From assembly GCF_000425545.1 (NCBI RefSeq), contig NZ_AUDQ01000013.1, forward strand, positions 1-64,000: a DNA stretch of 64,000 nt, in the 5' to 3' direction. Origin of the DNA: Sporosarcina ureae DSM 2281. Its GTDB lineage: Bacteria; Bacillota; Bacilli; Bacillales_A; Planococcaceae. Position numbers and translations under genes: made by a program. Position 1 is the stretch's first letter. The number at the start of each line of letters is the position of its first letter. The notes beneath the pieces were generated by a model. That model was not told where the DNA came from. It was given only the letters and a program-made list of their open reading frames with translations, and made no database searches. Below, in pieces: positions 1 through 9,738 of this stretch.

Positions 1-226
1 CCGCTTCACTCGAAAGTTCTGGCCCGTGACCGAAGGTATATTGTTTACCTATAGGTTGATCAAAACGATACATTTCATTTGCACGATACCATCTCATCCA
101 AGTTTCAACCTGGGATTTATTTTTGATTCCATGTTTCTCCATAATTTCGTTAGTTGTTAACTCACCACTTAATTTATCTTTGACAACTGCCCATTTTACT
201 TCGCTTGAATATACGTTTTTGCCCAC
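1..226 (-). CDS. IS3-family transposase, OrfA-type N-terminus (runs off the window)
   Basis: The reading frame starts at GTG 226 behind a GGAGG ribosome site at 236-240 and continues past the left edge, so about 75 residues are visible. They form a helix-turn-helix domain with the pattern SSEVKWAVVKDKLSGELTT, then IKNKSQVETWMRWY and FDQPIGKQYTFGHGPE. I recognise this from OrfA proteins of IS3/IS150-type elements, which bind the element ends and are followed by an OrfB integrase produced by frameshifting. No lesion is visible in the part seen. Whether the element is complete cannot be judged here. Confidence 0.75.
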   Translation of the reverse strand, partial: MGKNVYSSEVKWAVVKDKLSGELTTNEIMEKHGIKNKSQVETWMRWYRANEMYRFDQPIGKQYTFGHGPELSSEA

Positions 227-314
227 GCAAAAACACCTCCGTTGTAAGTACTTTTTACAAGTGTACCACTTCGAAGGTGTTTTATATTGTCTCAAAAATT
301 TAGGTTAGCCCACA
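1..314 (-). mobile_element. One end of an IS3-like insertion sequence
   Basis: The transposase start lies about 90 bases from a likely element end. On the minus strand TGTGGGCTAACC begins at 314 with the TG that IS3 ends usually carry, and an AT-rich leader runs to the GTG start. The partner end and the target duplication are outside the window, so the boundary is inferred. A CACATCAT/ATGATGTG hairpin with a T-run on the plus side (311-347) straddles the presumed border; it may be a terminator or part of the element end. Confidence 0.4.
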
Positions 315-358
315 TCATTTTAGTCATGATGTGCCGCCCTTTTTTTATTGAACAGAAT

Positions 359-1108
359 TCAAATGGAAGTAAATAATAAGATAGCCCCTAGTAGTGTTAG
401 AAGAAGAAATACATACCGTATAAATTTTTCATTTGGAATACAACGTTGTATAAACATCCCGAGCCATGTTGCGAGTATTACAGTCGGGAAAGAGTACCCG
501 TATAATATAAATACATCTTTTGACCATAGCCCTCCCAAAGCTTGTCCAGCAACTATAAATATACCTGTAATAAGAAAATGGGCTTGCAAGGTTCCGCGAA
601 AACGCTTAGGTTCCCAACGTCTTAACGTACCGTACACTACTACGGGCACACCGTGTGTATTATAAGCACTTCCTAGAACACCGGAGACAAATCCAACTGG
701 CCATGACCAGAACTTCGCCTTCAGTCTTTCTGAAGTAGTAGTATGTTGTAATAGACTTTTGCCAAATGAATATGAACCATAAAGAATTAAAAAGACCCCG
801 AGTGCAATGGTAATTAACGTATCAGGGAGTTTGACGACCAATACAATACCTACAGGGATTCCTGCTAAAGCACCTATGACTAAGCGAAGTAAAGCCTGGC
901 GGTCCGCATGACGCCATTCTGAAACTACTGTAAATAACGCCACCGTGAGTCCAACCAAACCTATTAAAGCGATAGAAGTATGCAAATCTACTGATAATAA
1001 TGCGAGCAATGGCATACTGACAACTGCTTCGCCGAAACCGAATGTGGCACGCGACAAAGCACCAATAAACACGGCAAGTATTACTAATACGATAAGATTA
1101 ACAGACAT
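359..1108 (-). CDS. TauE/SafE-family anion permease
   Basis: Predicted integral membrane protein of 249 residues with about seven to eight hydrophobic segments. The N-terminal stretch FIGALSRATFGFGEAVVSMPLL and the later FVSGVLGSAYNTHGVPVVVYG are the two half-repeats typical of the TauE/SafE family, which exports sulfite, sulfoacetate and similar anions. The substrate cannot be read from the sequence. ATG 1108 is used; TTG 1114, two codons upstream, sits closer to the GAGG ribosome site and is an alternative. The gene is monocistronic. Its downstream flank was probably replaced by the insertion sequence at the left edge, because no clear terminator on its own strand follows the stop. Confidence 0.7.
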   Translation of the reverse strand: MSVNLIVLVILAVFIGALSRATFGFGEAVVSMPLLALLSVDLHTSIALIGLVGLTVALFTVVSEWRHADRQALLRLVIGALAGIPVGIVLVVKLPDTLITIALGVFLILYGSYSFGKSLLQHTTTSERLKAKFWSWPVGFVSGVLGSAYNTHGVPVVVYGTLRRWEPKRFRGTLQAHFLITGIFIVAGQALGGLWSKDVFILYGYSFPTVILATWLGMFIQRCIPNEKFIRYVFLLLTLLGAILLFTSI

Positions 1109-1114
1109 GAACAA

Positions 1115-1249
1115 AAAACCTCGATATCTACTATTTTGTGTAATAATTGTCTACTACATTTTAACATACAGATCTAGTTCAAAGTAAGATGAAGATATAC
1201 AAGAATACTACGAAAAAAAGAGCACCGCAATATGCGATGCTCTTCCCAA
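1115..1249. terminator. Intergenic spacer with likely terminator of the yqfW-ispG operon
   Basis: Spacer between two minus-strand genes. On the minus strand AAGAGCATCGCATATTGCGG and the following bases (about 1218-1246) form a hairpin (GAGCATCGC with GCGGTGCTC) followed by TTTTTTTCG, an intrinsic terminator just downstream of the nucleotidase stop. Confidence 0.7.
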
Positions 1250-1840
1250 TTACTTGCTCTTCATCATTTCCGTCTCATGAAACAGCTGTCTAACGTACTG
1301 ATCAGCTTGTTTCCAATTCGCTACTCGTATGACGCCTTCAGGAATCGGATCCTGATTATAAGGAGTATCAAACAAGAACACCGGAATATCCAATTCTTCA
1401 TGGATTCCTACCGCATTGTCATGCTTGTCCTCGAAAAATACATCTACGTTGAATTGCTTAGCTGCCTCAATTTTATGATGAGTACCAATCAACTCTACGT
1501 GGTCATAAGGTATTTGTTGCTCGTGGAACCAGTTCGTCGTAGACTCGAGTACATTCCACCCACGTGCTGAAATATAATACAGCTCGAACTGCTTCTGCCA
1601 ATTAGTCAATACTTCTTTTGCGAATTCTTGAGCAGGGGAAGTCTGATAGATCAGTTCTTCTGTTTCCATGTACCATTGCCCAAATTGTTCAGGGTCCACA
1701 TCAAACGCCTTCGTCAAATCATACTCCTTAATGTCGTCAAGCGTCAGGTTAGAACCGAAACGTTTATTGATATGAGGGAGAAGCGCTGTAGGACAGGTTA
1801 CCGTTCCGTCAATGTCAATCCCGAAACGAATATCCCTCAT
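1250..1840 (-). CDS. yqfW: Putative 5'(3')-deoxyribonucleotidase, YqfW-like HAD hydrolase
   Basis: 196-residue HAD-superfamily protein. The N-terminus carries the motif FGIDIDGTV, with the predicted nucleophile D9 and acid/base D11, and later segments YYISARGW and [13 protein letters not shown] fit HAD motifs II and IV. Family members dephosphorylate nucleotides; the substrate here is not proven. The ATG overlaps the ispG stop by four bases (ATGA), so the two genes are translationally coupled. B. subtilis has the same pairing (yqfW close to ispG). Nothing looks damaged. Confidence 0.75.
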   Translation of the reverse strand: MRDIRFGIDIDGTVTCPTALLPHINKRFGSNLTLDDIKEYDLTKAFDVDPEQFGQWYMETEELIYQTSPAQEFAKEVLTNWQKQFELYYISARGWNVLESTTNWFHEQQIPYDHVELIGTHHKIEAAKQFNVDVFFEDKHDNAVGIHEELDIPVFLFDTPYNQDPIPEGVIRVANWKQADQYVRQLFHETEMMKSK

Positions 1841-2964
1841 TCAGAAACGCTACCTTGTGCTGCAAGAGCTTCTTCTTGTCTCTTCTTCTCGAAATACTCC
1901 TCAGCTAAAATATCGATTTCTTTTTTCAATTCTTCGACCATTGTCTCTTCAGGAACTTTTCGTACAGTTTTACCATGCATGAAGAGCAATCCTTCACCGC
2001 GAGCACCAGCGATACCGATATCCGCTTCACGTGCTTCACCTGGGCCGTTTACCGCACAACCAAGAACTGCTACTTTCAACGGTGCTTTAATGTTCGAGAT
2101 ATATTCTTCTACTTCATTGGCAATAGAAATTAAGTCGATTTCAATACGGCCGCATGTTGGACAAGAAATTAATGTCGCAGCGTTAGATGATAAGCCGAAC
2201 ACTTTCAGTAACTCTTTCGCAACTTTGATTTCCTGAATTGGATCCGCACTTAACGATACGCGCAGCGTGTTACCGATACCTGCTGATAGAAGGGAACCAA
2301 GTCCTGCTGCACTTTTAATCGATCCGGCGAACAACGTACCAGATTCTGTAATACCTAAGTGCAATGGATAATCGAATGCTGCAGCTGCAAGCTTATACGC
2401 TTCGATCGCCAAGTTAACGTCAGATGCTTTAAGTGACACGATAATATCATGGAAATCCAAATCTTCAAGGATTTTGATATGATGCAATGCACTTTCAACC
2501 ATACCTTCTGCAGTAGGGTAGCCGTACTTTTCTAGAATTTTTCTCTCTAGTGAACCTGCGTTGACACCGATACGAATTGGAATGCCTTTTGCTTTTGCTG
2601 CGTTAACAACAGCTTCTACTTTTTCTTTGCGGCCGATATTACCTGGGTTAATACGGATTTTATCTGCGCCTTGTTCTATTGCAATCAATGCTAATTTATA
2701 GTCAAAATGAATATCCACTACTAACGGAATATTGATTTGCTTTTTGATTTCACCAATCGAATACGCAGCACGCTCATCGGGACATGCTACACGTACGATT
2801 TGGCAGCCTGCATCCTCCAAACGTTTAATTTCTGCAACTGTTGCTTCGACATCATGTGTTTTTGTCGTCGTCATGCTTTGCATAAACAGCTCATTGCTTC
2901 CCCCGATAGTTAAATTGCCAACTTTTACGGGACGGGTATTGGAACGATGAATCATTTCAGTCAT
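1837..2964 (-). CDS. ispG: 4-hydroxy-3-methylbut-2-enyl diphosphate synthase (flavodoxin/ferredoxin)
   Basis: IspG of the non-mevalonate isoprenoid pathway reduces MEcPP to HMBPP using a [4Fe-4S] cluster. The 375-residue protein starts with a TIM-barrel half ([34 protein letters not shown]) and ends with the reductase-like half that supplies the cluster cysteines: SCPTCGR near residue 267 and [10 protein letters not shown] near 302. ATG 2964 is chosen because AAGGAGAG stands seven bases upstream; a longer frame to 2997 lacks this. dxs, the first pathway gene, lies at 54.2 kb. Length and motifs are normal for Bacillus-type IspG. Confidence 0.96.
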   Translation of the reverse strand: MTEMIHRSNTRPVKVGNLTIGGSNELFMQSMTTTKTHDVEATVAEIKRLEDAGCQIVRVACPDERAAYSIGEIKKQINIPLVVDIHFDYKLALIAIEQGADKIRINPGNIGRKEKVEAVVNAAKAKGIPIRIGVNAGSLERKILEKYGYPTAEGMVESALHHIKILEDLDFHDIIVSLKASDVNLAIEAYKLAAAAFDYPLHLGITESGTLFAGSIKSAAGLGSLLSAGIGNTLRVSLSADPIQEIKVAKELLKVFGLSSNAATLISCPTCGRIEIDLISIANEVEEYISNIKAPLKVAVLGCAVNGPGEAREADIGIAGARGEGLLFMHGKTVRKVPEETMVEELKKEIDILAEEYFEKKRQEEALAAQGSVSE

Positions 2965-3019
2965 TATGTCTCTCTCCTTCAAATGAGTAAATACCATCGT
3001 ATATAGATGGAATATAAAG

Positions 3020-3367
3020 TTATCTTTTTTCGCCTTCTTCGCAAACAGATTCTATTTGTTCACCAATCGGCAGCTTAATTTGTTCGCCAGCTACAAATTG
3101 TTGGCGTTCGAGATGGGGGTTCATGGAATAAAATTGCTCCAACCTCTCAAGAAAGTTTTGTGTTGAATCTGGATATAATGCGAATAACGATTCTATTGTA
3201 TCACCTTCAACCACTCGAATGGCAATTGAATGATTTGGCGTTTCCTCTATACAGGACGATTCATCTTCAAAAAAGGCTGCAAGAGGGATTGTCCCTTCTG
3301 TTAAATCCATTCGTACAAAATGAACTGTACAAAATACAGCAAGTGCGATCAGTAAAATTCTCATCAT
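3020..3367 (-). CDS. yqfZ: Small exported LysM-like protein, YqfZ-like
   Basis: 115 residues. The N-terminus is a hydrophobic signal or anchor ([18 protein letters not shown]), so the rest should be outside the membrane. Residues 50-100 read [17 protein letters not shown], then [22 protein letters not shown], which is a LysM peptidoglycan-binding module. B. subtilis yqfZ occupies the same place next to ispG. The function is unknown. GGAGGG precedes the ATG. Confidence 0.65.
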   Translation of the reverse strand: MMRILLIALAVFCTVHFVRMDLTEGTIPLAAFFEDESSCIEETPNHSIAIRVVEGDTIESLFALYPDSTQNFLERLEQFYSMNPHLERQQFVAGEQIKLPIGEQIESVCEEGEKR

Positions 3368-3410
3368 GCATCCCTCCTGCTCTACACTATGCAGACAAGA
3401 GGAAGTCTAT

Positions 3411-3914
3411 TCATCGTGGTTGTTTTGGATAATAGACTGCTGCCCTCCACACGTAGAGAAGATGGACTAACGATGCGATCGACAGGCTATACGATTGGAT
3501 AGATGGAACAAATTCAAATGCCATCGTCAGCAAAATGGGTAATGTTGCAGCAATCGCTGCCGTTCGCCACATAAAACGGAATTCGCCTCGGCGATGCAAT
3601 AGTTTCAATAGCAATACCCCTATGATAGCAAAAATACTGATGCGAATAAATAAATACGACGTAATAATGACCAATTGCAGGACAAATGCGATTGGATAGA
3701 TCAAAAAGCCGATCGTTTCGCCGATTTCCGCTAATTCAGGAGATGACTGGAACAGTGTCTGATCGCCTATGACAAATTGCAAAAACGATACACCGGTGTA
3801 AAGAAAGATAAACACGAATATGTATTGAATGACTTTACCGATCGATAACAAGCGAAATGCCGCAAGTTTTTTCGGTTCATGTAAAGAAGCTTTAAAAAGT
3901 TGATGGAATTTCAC
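3411..3914 (-). CDS. yqgB: DUF1189-type membrane protein, YqgB-like
   Basis: 167-residue protein with a basic cytosolic start (KFHQLFKASLHEPKKLAAFR) followed by four or five hydrophobic helices. The opening segment and overall shape match the DUF1189 family, and the position between yqfZ and sodA matches B. subtilis yqgB. No catalytic motif is visible and the role is unknown. The start has a GGGAGGC ribosome site at about ten bases. Confidence 0.6.
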   Translation of the reverse strand: MKFHQLFKASLHEPKKLAAFRLLSIGKVIQYIFVFIFLYTGVSFLQFVIGDQTLFQSSPELAEIGETIGFLIYPIAFVLQLVIITSYLFIRISIFAIIGVLLLKLLHRRGEFRFMWRTAAIAATLPILLTMAFEFVPSIQSYSLSIASLVHLLYVWRAAVYYPKQPR

Positions 3915-4156
3915 TGAGCCGGCCTCCCTTTCTACATATAGTCTACCATTTTTTTAAAACATACTGCTTTGCAGAAATTTCGACATTCTTATGACATTTT
4001 ATTGCCGCATTGTTAAGGTGATGTAAAGATTGCGGTAGGACACTTTACAATTGACGTATACAACTCTCATAATAGGTTGAAACTTCACACCAATATCAAG
4101 AGGTGAAGGGCAGTTAGAAATCATACATAAAACGTTTGATGGAGGTTGACATTTAA

Positions 4157-5788
4157 ATGGAAGTGAACTGGCAAGAAGTGGCATTCCAATTTCTCGGAGG
4201 CTTAGGAATTTTCCTATTCGCAATTAAGTACATGGGGGATGGATTGCAAAAGGCTGCAGGTGACAGACTTCGTGCGATCTTAGACCGTTTTACTACCAAT
4301 CCATTTATGGGGATTCTTGTCGGTATTATCGTAACAGTGTTAATCCAGTCTAGTTCCGGAACAACTGTTATTACTGTTGGTCTGGTAAGTGCTGGTTTCA
4401 TGACACTCCGTCAGGCAATCGGCGTCATTATGGGCGCCAATATCGGTACGACTGTGACTGCGTTTATTATTGGTCTAGACGTCGGTGCATATGCATTACC
4501 GATCATGGCATTCGGTGCCTTTTTAATTTTCTTCGTGCGTAAGGCCAAAGTTAAAAACCTAGGTGAAGTCATCTTCGGCTTCGGTGGATTGTTCTTAGGA
4601 CTTGAATTAATGAGTGACGGAATGAAGCCATTACGATCATTAGAAGCATTTGCTGATTTCACACTAGCAATGAGTGAACATTCATTGCTAGGTGTCGTAG
4701 CGGGAACAATCTTCACACTAATCGTACAGAGCTCCAGTGCGACTGTAGGAATCTTGCAAGGACTATTCGCTGAAGACTTGGTTACAATGCAGGCTGCATT
4801 GCCGATTTTATTCGGTGATAACATCGGAACGACAATTACTGCAGTACTTGCGGCACTAGGTGCATCTGTTGCAGCAAGACGAGCGGCAGCTGTTCACGTA
4901 CTATTCAATATAGTCGGTACCATTGTCTTTATGATCCTGCTCATACCATTTACAGCGTATGTAGAATGGATGGCGAGTATCTTGAATCTCGAAAGCAAGA
5001 TGCAAATCGCATTTGCGCACGGTTCATTCAACATCGCCAATACCGTCCTACAATTTCCGTTCATCGGTGCTTGGGCATATCTAGTTACGAAGATGATACC
5101 GGGCGAGGATGTGACGATCGAGTATAAACCGAAACATCTCGACCGTCGCTTCATCACACAATCACCAGCTGTCGCGATAGGACAAGCCAAGGAAGAAATT
5201 GTCCGAATGGGTGATTTCAGTGTCCGAGGGCTTCAGGAATCGTTCGAGTATTTGAAGACAGGTCAGAAAAAATATGCGGAAACAGCGTATCAAATTGAAG
5301 ATGCCATCAACAATCTCGACCGTAAAATTACAGATTACTTAGTAGAAGTATCTGTAGTCATCGTTTCGCCAGCTGAATCCGGACGGCACGTCTTATTAAT
5401 GGATACTGTCCGGGATATCGAGCGAATTGGTGACCATTTTGAAAACATCATCGAGCTAATAGATTTACGTGAAACCAATAAATTGAAGCTGACAGATGAC
5501 GCGATGGAAGATCTTTCAGAAATGTTTACATTGACAATTGAAACTGTTCAAAAAGCGATTGAATCACTAGACTCAGACGATACAGATCTAGCGCGTGTCG
5601 TTTCAGAGAAAGAAGATCTAATTGATAACATGGAACGCCGATTCCGTAAAAATCATATTGTCCGTTTGAATGAAGGACATTGTAGTGCACAAGCTGGCAT
5701 GGTGTTCGTCGATATCGTTTCGAACCTTGAGCGAATTGGTGACCATGCAGTAAACATTGCGGAAGCAATTTTAGGCAAGCACGTATAA
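4157..5788 (+). CDS. Na+/phosphate cotransporter with C-terminal PhoU-like domain
   Basis: 543 residues. Two inverted NptA/PF02690 repeats form the membrane part, each with the signature QSSS: LIQSSSGTTVITVG near residue 56 and LIVQSSSATVGILQG near 190. The last 200 residues are helical and PhoU-like, with the doubled pattern DIERIGDHFENI and NLERIGDHAVNI. The protein should import phosphate with sodium; B. subtilis YqeW is a relative. It begins at ATG 4157 with GGAGG at 4141-4145. The 242-base upstream region may hold regulatory sites, but I could not identify a convincing Pho box. DUF456 follows 20 bases downstream, probably in the same transcript. Confidence 0.85.
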   Translation: MEVNWQEVAFQFLGGLGIFLFAIKYMGDGLQKAAGDRLRAILDRFTTNPFMGILVGIIVTVLIQSSSGTTVITVGLVSAGFMTLRQAIGVIMGANIGTTVTAFIIGLDVGAYALPIMAFGAFLIFFVRKAKVKNLGEVIFGFGGLFLGLELMSDGMKPLRSLEAFADFTLAMSEHSLLGVVAGTIFTLIVQSSSATVGILQGLFAEDLVTMQAALPILFGDNIGTTITAVLAALGASVAARRAAAVHVLFNIVGTIVFMILLIPFTAYVEWMASILNLESKMQIAFAHGSFNIANTVLQFPFIGAWAYLVTKMIPGEDVTIEYKPKHLDRRFITQSPAVAIGQAKEEIVRMGDFSVRGLQESFEYLKTGQKKYAETAYQIEDAINNLDRKITDYLVEVSVVIVSPAESGRHVLLMDTVRDIERIGDHFENIIELIDLRETNKLKLTDDAMEDLSEMFTLTIETVQKAIESLDSDDTDLARVVSEKEDLIDNMERRFRKNHIVRLNEGHCSAQAGMVFVDIVSNLERIGDHAVNIAEAILGKHV

Positions 5789-5808
5789 TGAAATAAGGAG
5801 TGACAGCT

Positions 5809-6291
5809 ATGTTATGGATCGGTTGGACATTGGCAATTATCATGTTCGCGATCGCGTTTGTCGGATTGATCTACCCTGTCATTCCATCTGTTGTATTTAT
5901 ATTGGCGGGTTTCCTTCTTTATGGAGCGTTCGTTTCATTTGAGGAGTTAACGTGGTTGTTTTGGGTGATTCAAGTATTATTCGTTTTGTTATTGTTCGGA
6001 GCGGATACACTCGCTAATCTCGTCGGTGTTAAACGCTTCGGAGGCAGCAAAGCAGGTATGTGGGGAAGTACGATTGGACTGCTCATAGGTCCATTCGTCA
6101 TTCCTGTCGTGGGTATTCTAGCTGGACCTTTTCTTGGTGCCATTATTGCAGAACTGATATTTACTCGTACAAGTATCAAACAGGCTTTCCGCACAGGAAT
6201 CGGCTCTGTTGTTGGTTTTCTGACATCCGTTGTTGTAAAAGGTATTATTATGGTGGTCATGATTGTCATTTTTCTATTTTTTCTCCGTTAA
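5809..6291 (+). CDS. yqgC: DUF456 membrane protein, YqgC-like
   Basis: 160 residues, with hydrophobic segments at both ends and a glycine-rich centre ([21 protein letters not shown]) characteristic of DUF456. Function unknown. ATG 5809 is chosen because AAGGAG lies at 5795-5800; a GTG at 5800 overlaps that ribosome site and is unlikely. It lies 20 bases after the phosphate transporter and just before sodA, as yqgC does in B. subtilis. Confidence 0.75.
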   Translation: MLWIGWTLAIIMFAIAFVGLIYPVIPSVVFILAGFLLYGAFVSFEELTWLFWVIQVLFVLLLFGADTLANLVGVKRFGGSKAGMWGSTIGLLIGPFVIPVVGILAGPFLGAIIAELIFTRTSIKQAFRTGIGSVVGFLTSVVVKGIIMVVMIVIFLFFLR

Positions 6292-6378
6292 CAGTCCATT
6301 TTCTTTGAATGCTGACTCATATTTTGATAATGTGAAGAGGTAGGGCAAAACAGAGATAAATTAGAGGAGGAATGGAAA

Positions 6379-6987
6379 ATGGCTTATACATTACCAGAAC
6401 TACCATACGCATATGATGCGTTGGAGCCACACATCGACAAAGAAACGATGAACATCCATCACACGAAACACCACAACACGTACGTAACAAACGTAAACAA
6501 TGCATTAGAAGGTCACGAAGAACTTCTTAATATGCCTGTTGACGAGTTAGTTGCAAACTTGGACAAGGTTCCTGAGGACAAGCGTACAGCAGTCCGCAAT
6601 AACGGTGGTGGGCACTCTAACCACTCATTGTTCTGGACGATCCTTTCACCAAACGGTGGCGGCAACCCAACTGGAGAAGTTGCAGAAGCAATCGACAAGA
6701 AGTTCGGTAGCTTTGACGCTTTCAAAGAAGAGTTCGCTAAAGCTGCAACAACTCGCTTCGGTTCAGGTTGGGCTTGGCTTGTTGTAAACAACGGTGAAAT
6801 TGAAGTAACATCAACTCCTAACCAAGACTCACCTTATATGGATGGTAAAACACCATTACTAGGTTTGGACGTTTGGGAGCATGCATACTACTTAAACTAT
6901 CAAAACCGTCGTCCTGACTATATTTCAGCATTCTGGAACGTAGTAAACTGGGATGAAGTAGAAAAGCGTTACCAAGACAATAAGTAA
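6379..6987 (+). CDS. sodA: Superoxide dismutase [Mn/Fe]
   Basis: 202 residues, the usual length for bacterial SodA. It converts superoxide to oxygen and hydrogen peroxide in the cytosol. Predicted metal ligands are all present: H27 (MNIHHTKHH), H82 ([10 protein letters not shown]), D164 and H168 (LDVWEHAYY). The surrounding sequence favours manganese, as for Bacillus SodA. A strong ribosome site, GAGGAGG, precedes ATG 6379. The gene is monocistronic and ends at a long hairpin terminator. Confidence 0.96.
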   Translation: MAYTLPELPYAYDALEPHIDKETMNIHHTKHHNTYVTNVNNALEGHEELLNMPVDELVANLDKVPEDKRTAVRNNGGGHSNHSLFWTILSPNGGGNPTGEVAEAIDKKFGSFDAFKEEFAKAATTRFGSGWAWLVVNNGEIEVTSTPNQDSPYMDGKTPLLGLDVWEHAYYLNYQNRRPDYISAFWNVVNWDEVEKRYQDNK

Positions 6988-6997
6988 TTGAAACCTG

Positions 6998-7033
6998 ACA
7001 CACATCTAGTTCGTCTAGATGTGTGTTCTTTAT
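6998..7033 (+). terminator. sodA intrinsic terminator
   Basis: A perfect 12-bp stem (ACACACATCTAG at 6998-7009 with its complement at 7015-7026) and a TTCGT loop, followed by TCTTTATT. Confidence 0.85.
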
Positions 7034-7086
7034 TATTTTCATGCTATAATTCTTATACATAAACTTCCTAAGAAAGGAGATTCCTG

Positions 7087-9237
7087 TTGAAGAGAAACCA
7101 GAAAAAGACGGAGCCGCTAAAAGCGGGTCAACGTCAACATATTGCATTTCGAATGAATTTTTTATTTGTAGCGATTTTCGTCCTTTTTTCCTTACTCATA
7201 TTCCGTTTAGGTTATATGCAAATCGTCAAGGGGGAAGATTATGCACGCAGTCTTGAACGAACCGAAGAGATTGCGGTCAACACGAGCACGCCGCGTGGAA
7301 GAATCTTCGATCGCTCGGGAAAAGTGCTCATAGACAATGAAGCGAAAAACGCCATCACGTATACGAAAACATCCTCTACGACAACAAAAGAAATGCTTGC
7401 GCTTGCAAGAAAAATTGCCCAATTGATCGAACAAGATACACAACGTGTCACAATGGGCGACAAACGAGATTTTTGGATTTTATTGAATCCTGTTAAAGCA
7501 GCAGAGAAAGTACCTAAGAAAGAGCAAGCAGAGCTCAGTAAAGATGACAATAAATCTCAAAAAGATATCCAACGAGAGATTAACCAGCTGACGCGTGACC
7601 GAATCACAGACGAAGAACTAGCTACATTGTCAGCGGAAGATATAGAAGTACTCGCAATTTATCGAGAAATGATGGCAGGTTATGCCTACTCACCACAAAT
7701 CATCAAAAGCGATGGGGTGACCGATCAAGAACTTGCTGTTGTGTCTGAAAGGTTGGATCAACTGCCAGGCGTCAATACGACTACGGACTGGGATCGGGTC
7801 AAGAAATCCGATAGTGCGATTCTAGGATCTACAACGAGTCCGGTAGAAGGAATTCCGCGTTCTCACGTAAACTATTTCCTAGCGAGAGATTATTCGCGTA
7901 ATGATCGCGTCGGACGAAGTTATTTGGAATCGTATTATGAAGACTTACTAAAAGGTCAAAAAACGATAGTGAAAAATATCAAAGACCGTACCGGAAAAGT
8001 TGTTGAAACGAAAACGGTGAAAGAAGGAAAGCCTGGTAAAGATCTAGTGTTGACTACAGATACCGATTTGCAGAAGGCTCTTGAAGACGTTGTATCCAAT
8101 AAATTATTGCGCTTAAAACAAGGCCCGAATACAAGTGCGTTGGAATCAGCGTTCCTTGTCATGCTAGACCCGAATAACGGAGAAATATTGTCACTTGTCG
8201 GTAAGAAAGTAGTAAAGGACGAATCGACAGGGCGATGGACGATACAAGATTACACATATGGTACGTTTACTTCAGCGTATGAAGTCGGATCCACCGTGAA
8301 ATTGGCGACGATGCTTACAGGTTATAATGAAGGAGCTGCAAGAATCGGTGAGGTAAAAATTGACCAACCGATCAATATTGGTGGCAGATACAAACGGTCG
8401 TTGTTTAATCCAAATGGTCGAGTGGCATTAAACGATATTGCCGCTATTGGTCGGTCATCTAACGTATATATGTTCCGCATTGCAATGGGATTAGGAAAAG
8501 CAACATACCGACCAGGTCAAGGATTACCAATTGACAAGAAAGCCTTTGATACATTCCGCGAGAACTTTGCGGCATTTGGATTAGGTGTTAAAACAGGAAT
8601 TGATTTACCTGGTGAATATACAGGGGTAACCGGTACTGAAACAGTCCCCGGAAAACTTCTTGACTTCTCGATTGGACAGTTTGATACGTATACTCCTTTG
8701 CAAATGGCACAATATGTTGCGACTATTGCAGCTGACGGTAATCGAATAGCACCGAAGATTTTAAAGGAAATCCGTGAACCTTCTCCAGATGGGGAGATAC
8801 TTGGCGAACTAATTGAGGAAACACCTGTAAAAGTGTTGAATCACCTGAAAAACTCCCAAGCGGAAATTGATCAAGTAAAGAAAGGTATGCATTATGTATA
8901 CTACGGCGCGAACGGTACAGCTTCTGGATTACTAGCGGGTGCGCCGTATACGGGAGCGGGAAAGACGGGTACCGCAGAATCGTTTTATTATACGGGTAAT
9001 AAATCCAACCCCGTTATTCCGACAATTAACTTGTCTCATGTAGGGTACGCTCCTGCGGACAAACCCGAAGTTGCATATTCAGTAATTGTCCCCTATATTT
9101 CGACGAATACAAAACGCTATCCATCCGCAACAGCAAGTGAAATCGCCAAAGAAGCACTCGATGTATATTTTGAACAGAAAAGGCAGAGAAACGCAAAAGC
9201 AGACGGTGCATATCCGGATGTGAGAATACAGAAGTAA
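7087..9237 (+). CDS. pbpA: Class B penicillin-binding protein (transpeptidase), PbpA/PBP2-like
   Basis: 716-residue class B PBP. A single N-terminal membrane helix (about residues 25-45) precedes a dimerisation domain with SRTEEIAVNTSTPRGRI-like sequence, then the transpeptidase domain. Active-site motifs are SxxK at S402-K405 (GSTVK), SxN at S457-N459 and KTG at 626-628 (GAGKTGTAES). It cross-links peptidoglycan on the outer face of the membrane; B. subtilis pbpA at this locus is an elongation-type enzyme. Translation starts at TTG 7087 behind AAAGGAGA. No PASTA domain is seen. It converges on the minus-strand gene at 9289 with a shared terminator. Confidence 0.92.
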   Translation: MKRNQKKTEPLKAGQRQHIAFRMNFLFVAIFVLFSLLIFRLGYMQIVKGEDYARSLERTEEIAVNTSTPRGRIFDRSGKVLIDNEAKNAITYTKTSSTTTKEMLALARKIAQLIEQDTQRVTMGDKRDFWILLNPVKAAEKVPKKEQAELSKDDNKSQKDIQREINQLTRDRITDEELATLSAEDIEVLAIYREMMAGYAYSPQIIKSDGVTDQELAVVSERLDQLPGVNTTTDWDRVKKSDSAILGSTTSPVEGIPRSHVNYFLARDYSRNDRVGRSYLESYYEDLLKGQKTIVKNIKDRTGKVVETKTVKEGKPGKDLVLTTDTDLQKALEDVVSNKLLRLKQGPNTSALESAFLVMLDPNNGEILSLVGKKVVKDESTGRWTIQDYTYGTFTSAYEVGSTVKLATMLTGYNEGAARIGEVKIDQPINIGGRYKRSLFNPNGRVALNDIAAIGRSSNVYMFRIAMGLGKATYRPGQGLPIDKKAFDTFRENFAAFGLGVKTGIDLPGEYTGVTGTETVPGKLLDFSIGQFDTYTPLQMAQYVATIAADGNRIAPKILKEIREPSPDGEILGELIEETPVKVLNHLKNSQAEIDQVKKGMHYVYYGANGTASGLLAGAPYTGAGKTGTAESFYYTGNKSNPVIPTINLSHVGYAPADKPEVAYSVIVPYISTNTKRYPSATASEIAKEALDVYFEQKRQRNAKADGAYPDVRIQK

Positions 9238-9253
9238 ACAGGATCAATCAAAT

Positions 9254-9290
9254 AAAAGACGAAAACCAATTGGTTTTCGTCTTTTATTTT
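9254..9290. terminator. Bidirectional terminator between pbpA and the 9289 gene
   Basis: A 32-base perfect palindrome (9254-9285, half AAAAGACGAAAACCAA) has T-runs on both strands, so it can end both converging transcripts. Confidence 0.85.
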
Positions 9291-9738
9291 ATAAGTGTAA
9301 AAAGATCCTAGCAATCTCCGGAAAGCGCATATCAGAGCGTAATTCATATGTGCCGGTTTTGATTTTTCGAGTATATTCATTTTCCATTATATATAGTTCA
9401 AATGCTTCGGCATCTTGTATTAACTTTTCGTTTTCTAACTCCCGCGATAGTTCCGCGGGTGTAATGCCTGCTTTTACGGTAAAACTCTTTGTAACAATTT
9501 CATCCGCTTCATTTTCAGCTGGAATCGTTTCTTGTTCGGATTCCGGTTTACGAATAGCTTCTCTCCGCGACAATGTCTGTGAAATGGCAAGTTCCTTTTT
9601 AAGGATAGCTATTTCTTCTTTAGAATCAGCCAATTGTTTTTGCAGCGCACCTTCAGATGTTTGCTGCTGTACAAAATACAAAATACCGCCGGCTATCAAA
9701 CAACCAATACCTATAGCGCGCAATACTTCCTTGATCAT
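9289..9738 (-). CDS. Membrane-anchored protein with MltG-like N-terminal domain
   Basis: 149 residues: an N-terminal membrane helix (IGIGCLIAGGILYFV), a charged coiled-coil stretch (residues 30-75), then KSFTVKAGITPAELSRELENEKLIQDAEAFELY and KIKTGTYELRSDMRFPEIARIF. The last part resembles the LysM-like module that precedes the catalytic domain of the endolytic transglycosylase MltG (YceG). The catalytic domain itself is absent, so this is not an active lyase. The start overlaps the upstream gene by four bases (ATGA). Function unknown; a cell-wall role is inferred from the module and from neighbouring pbpA. Confidence 0.6.
   Translation of the reverse strand: MIKEVLRAIGIGCLIAGGILYFVQQQTSEGALQKQLADSKEEIAILKKELAISQTLSRREAIRKPESEQETIPAENEADEIVTKSFTVKAGITPAELSRELENEKLIQDAEAFELYIMENEYTRKIKTGTYELRSDMRFPEIARIFLHL

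Noticed and set aside
4411..5190. Minus-strand frames opposite the phosphate transporter
   Set aside because: They are antisense shadows of a strongly conserved plus-strand gene.
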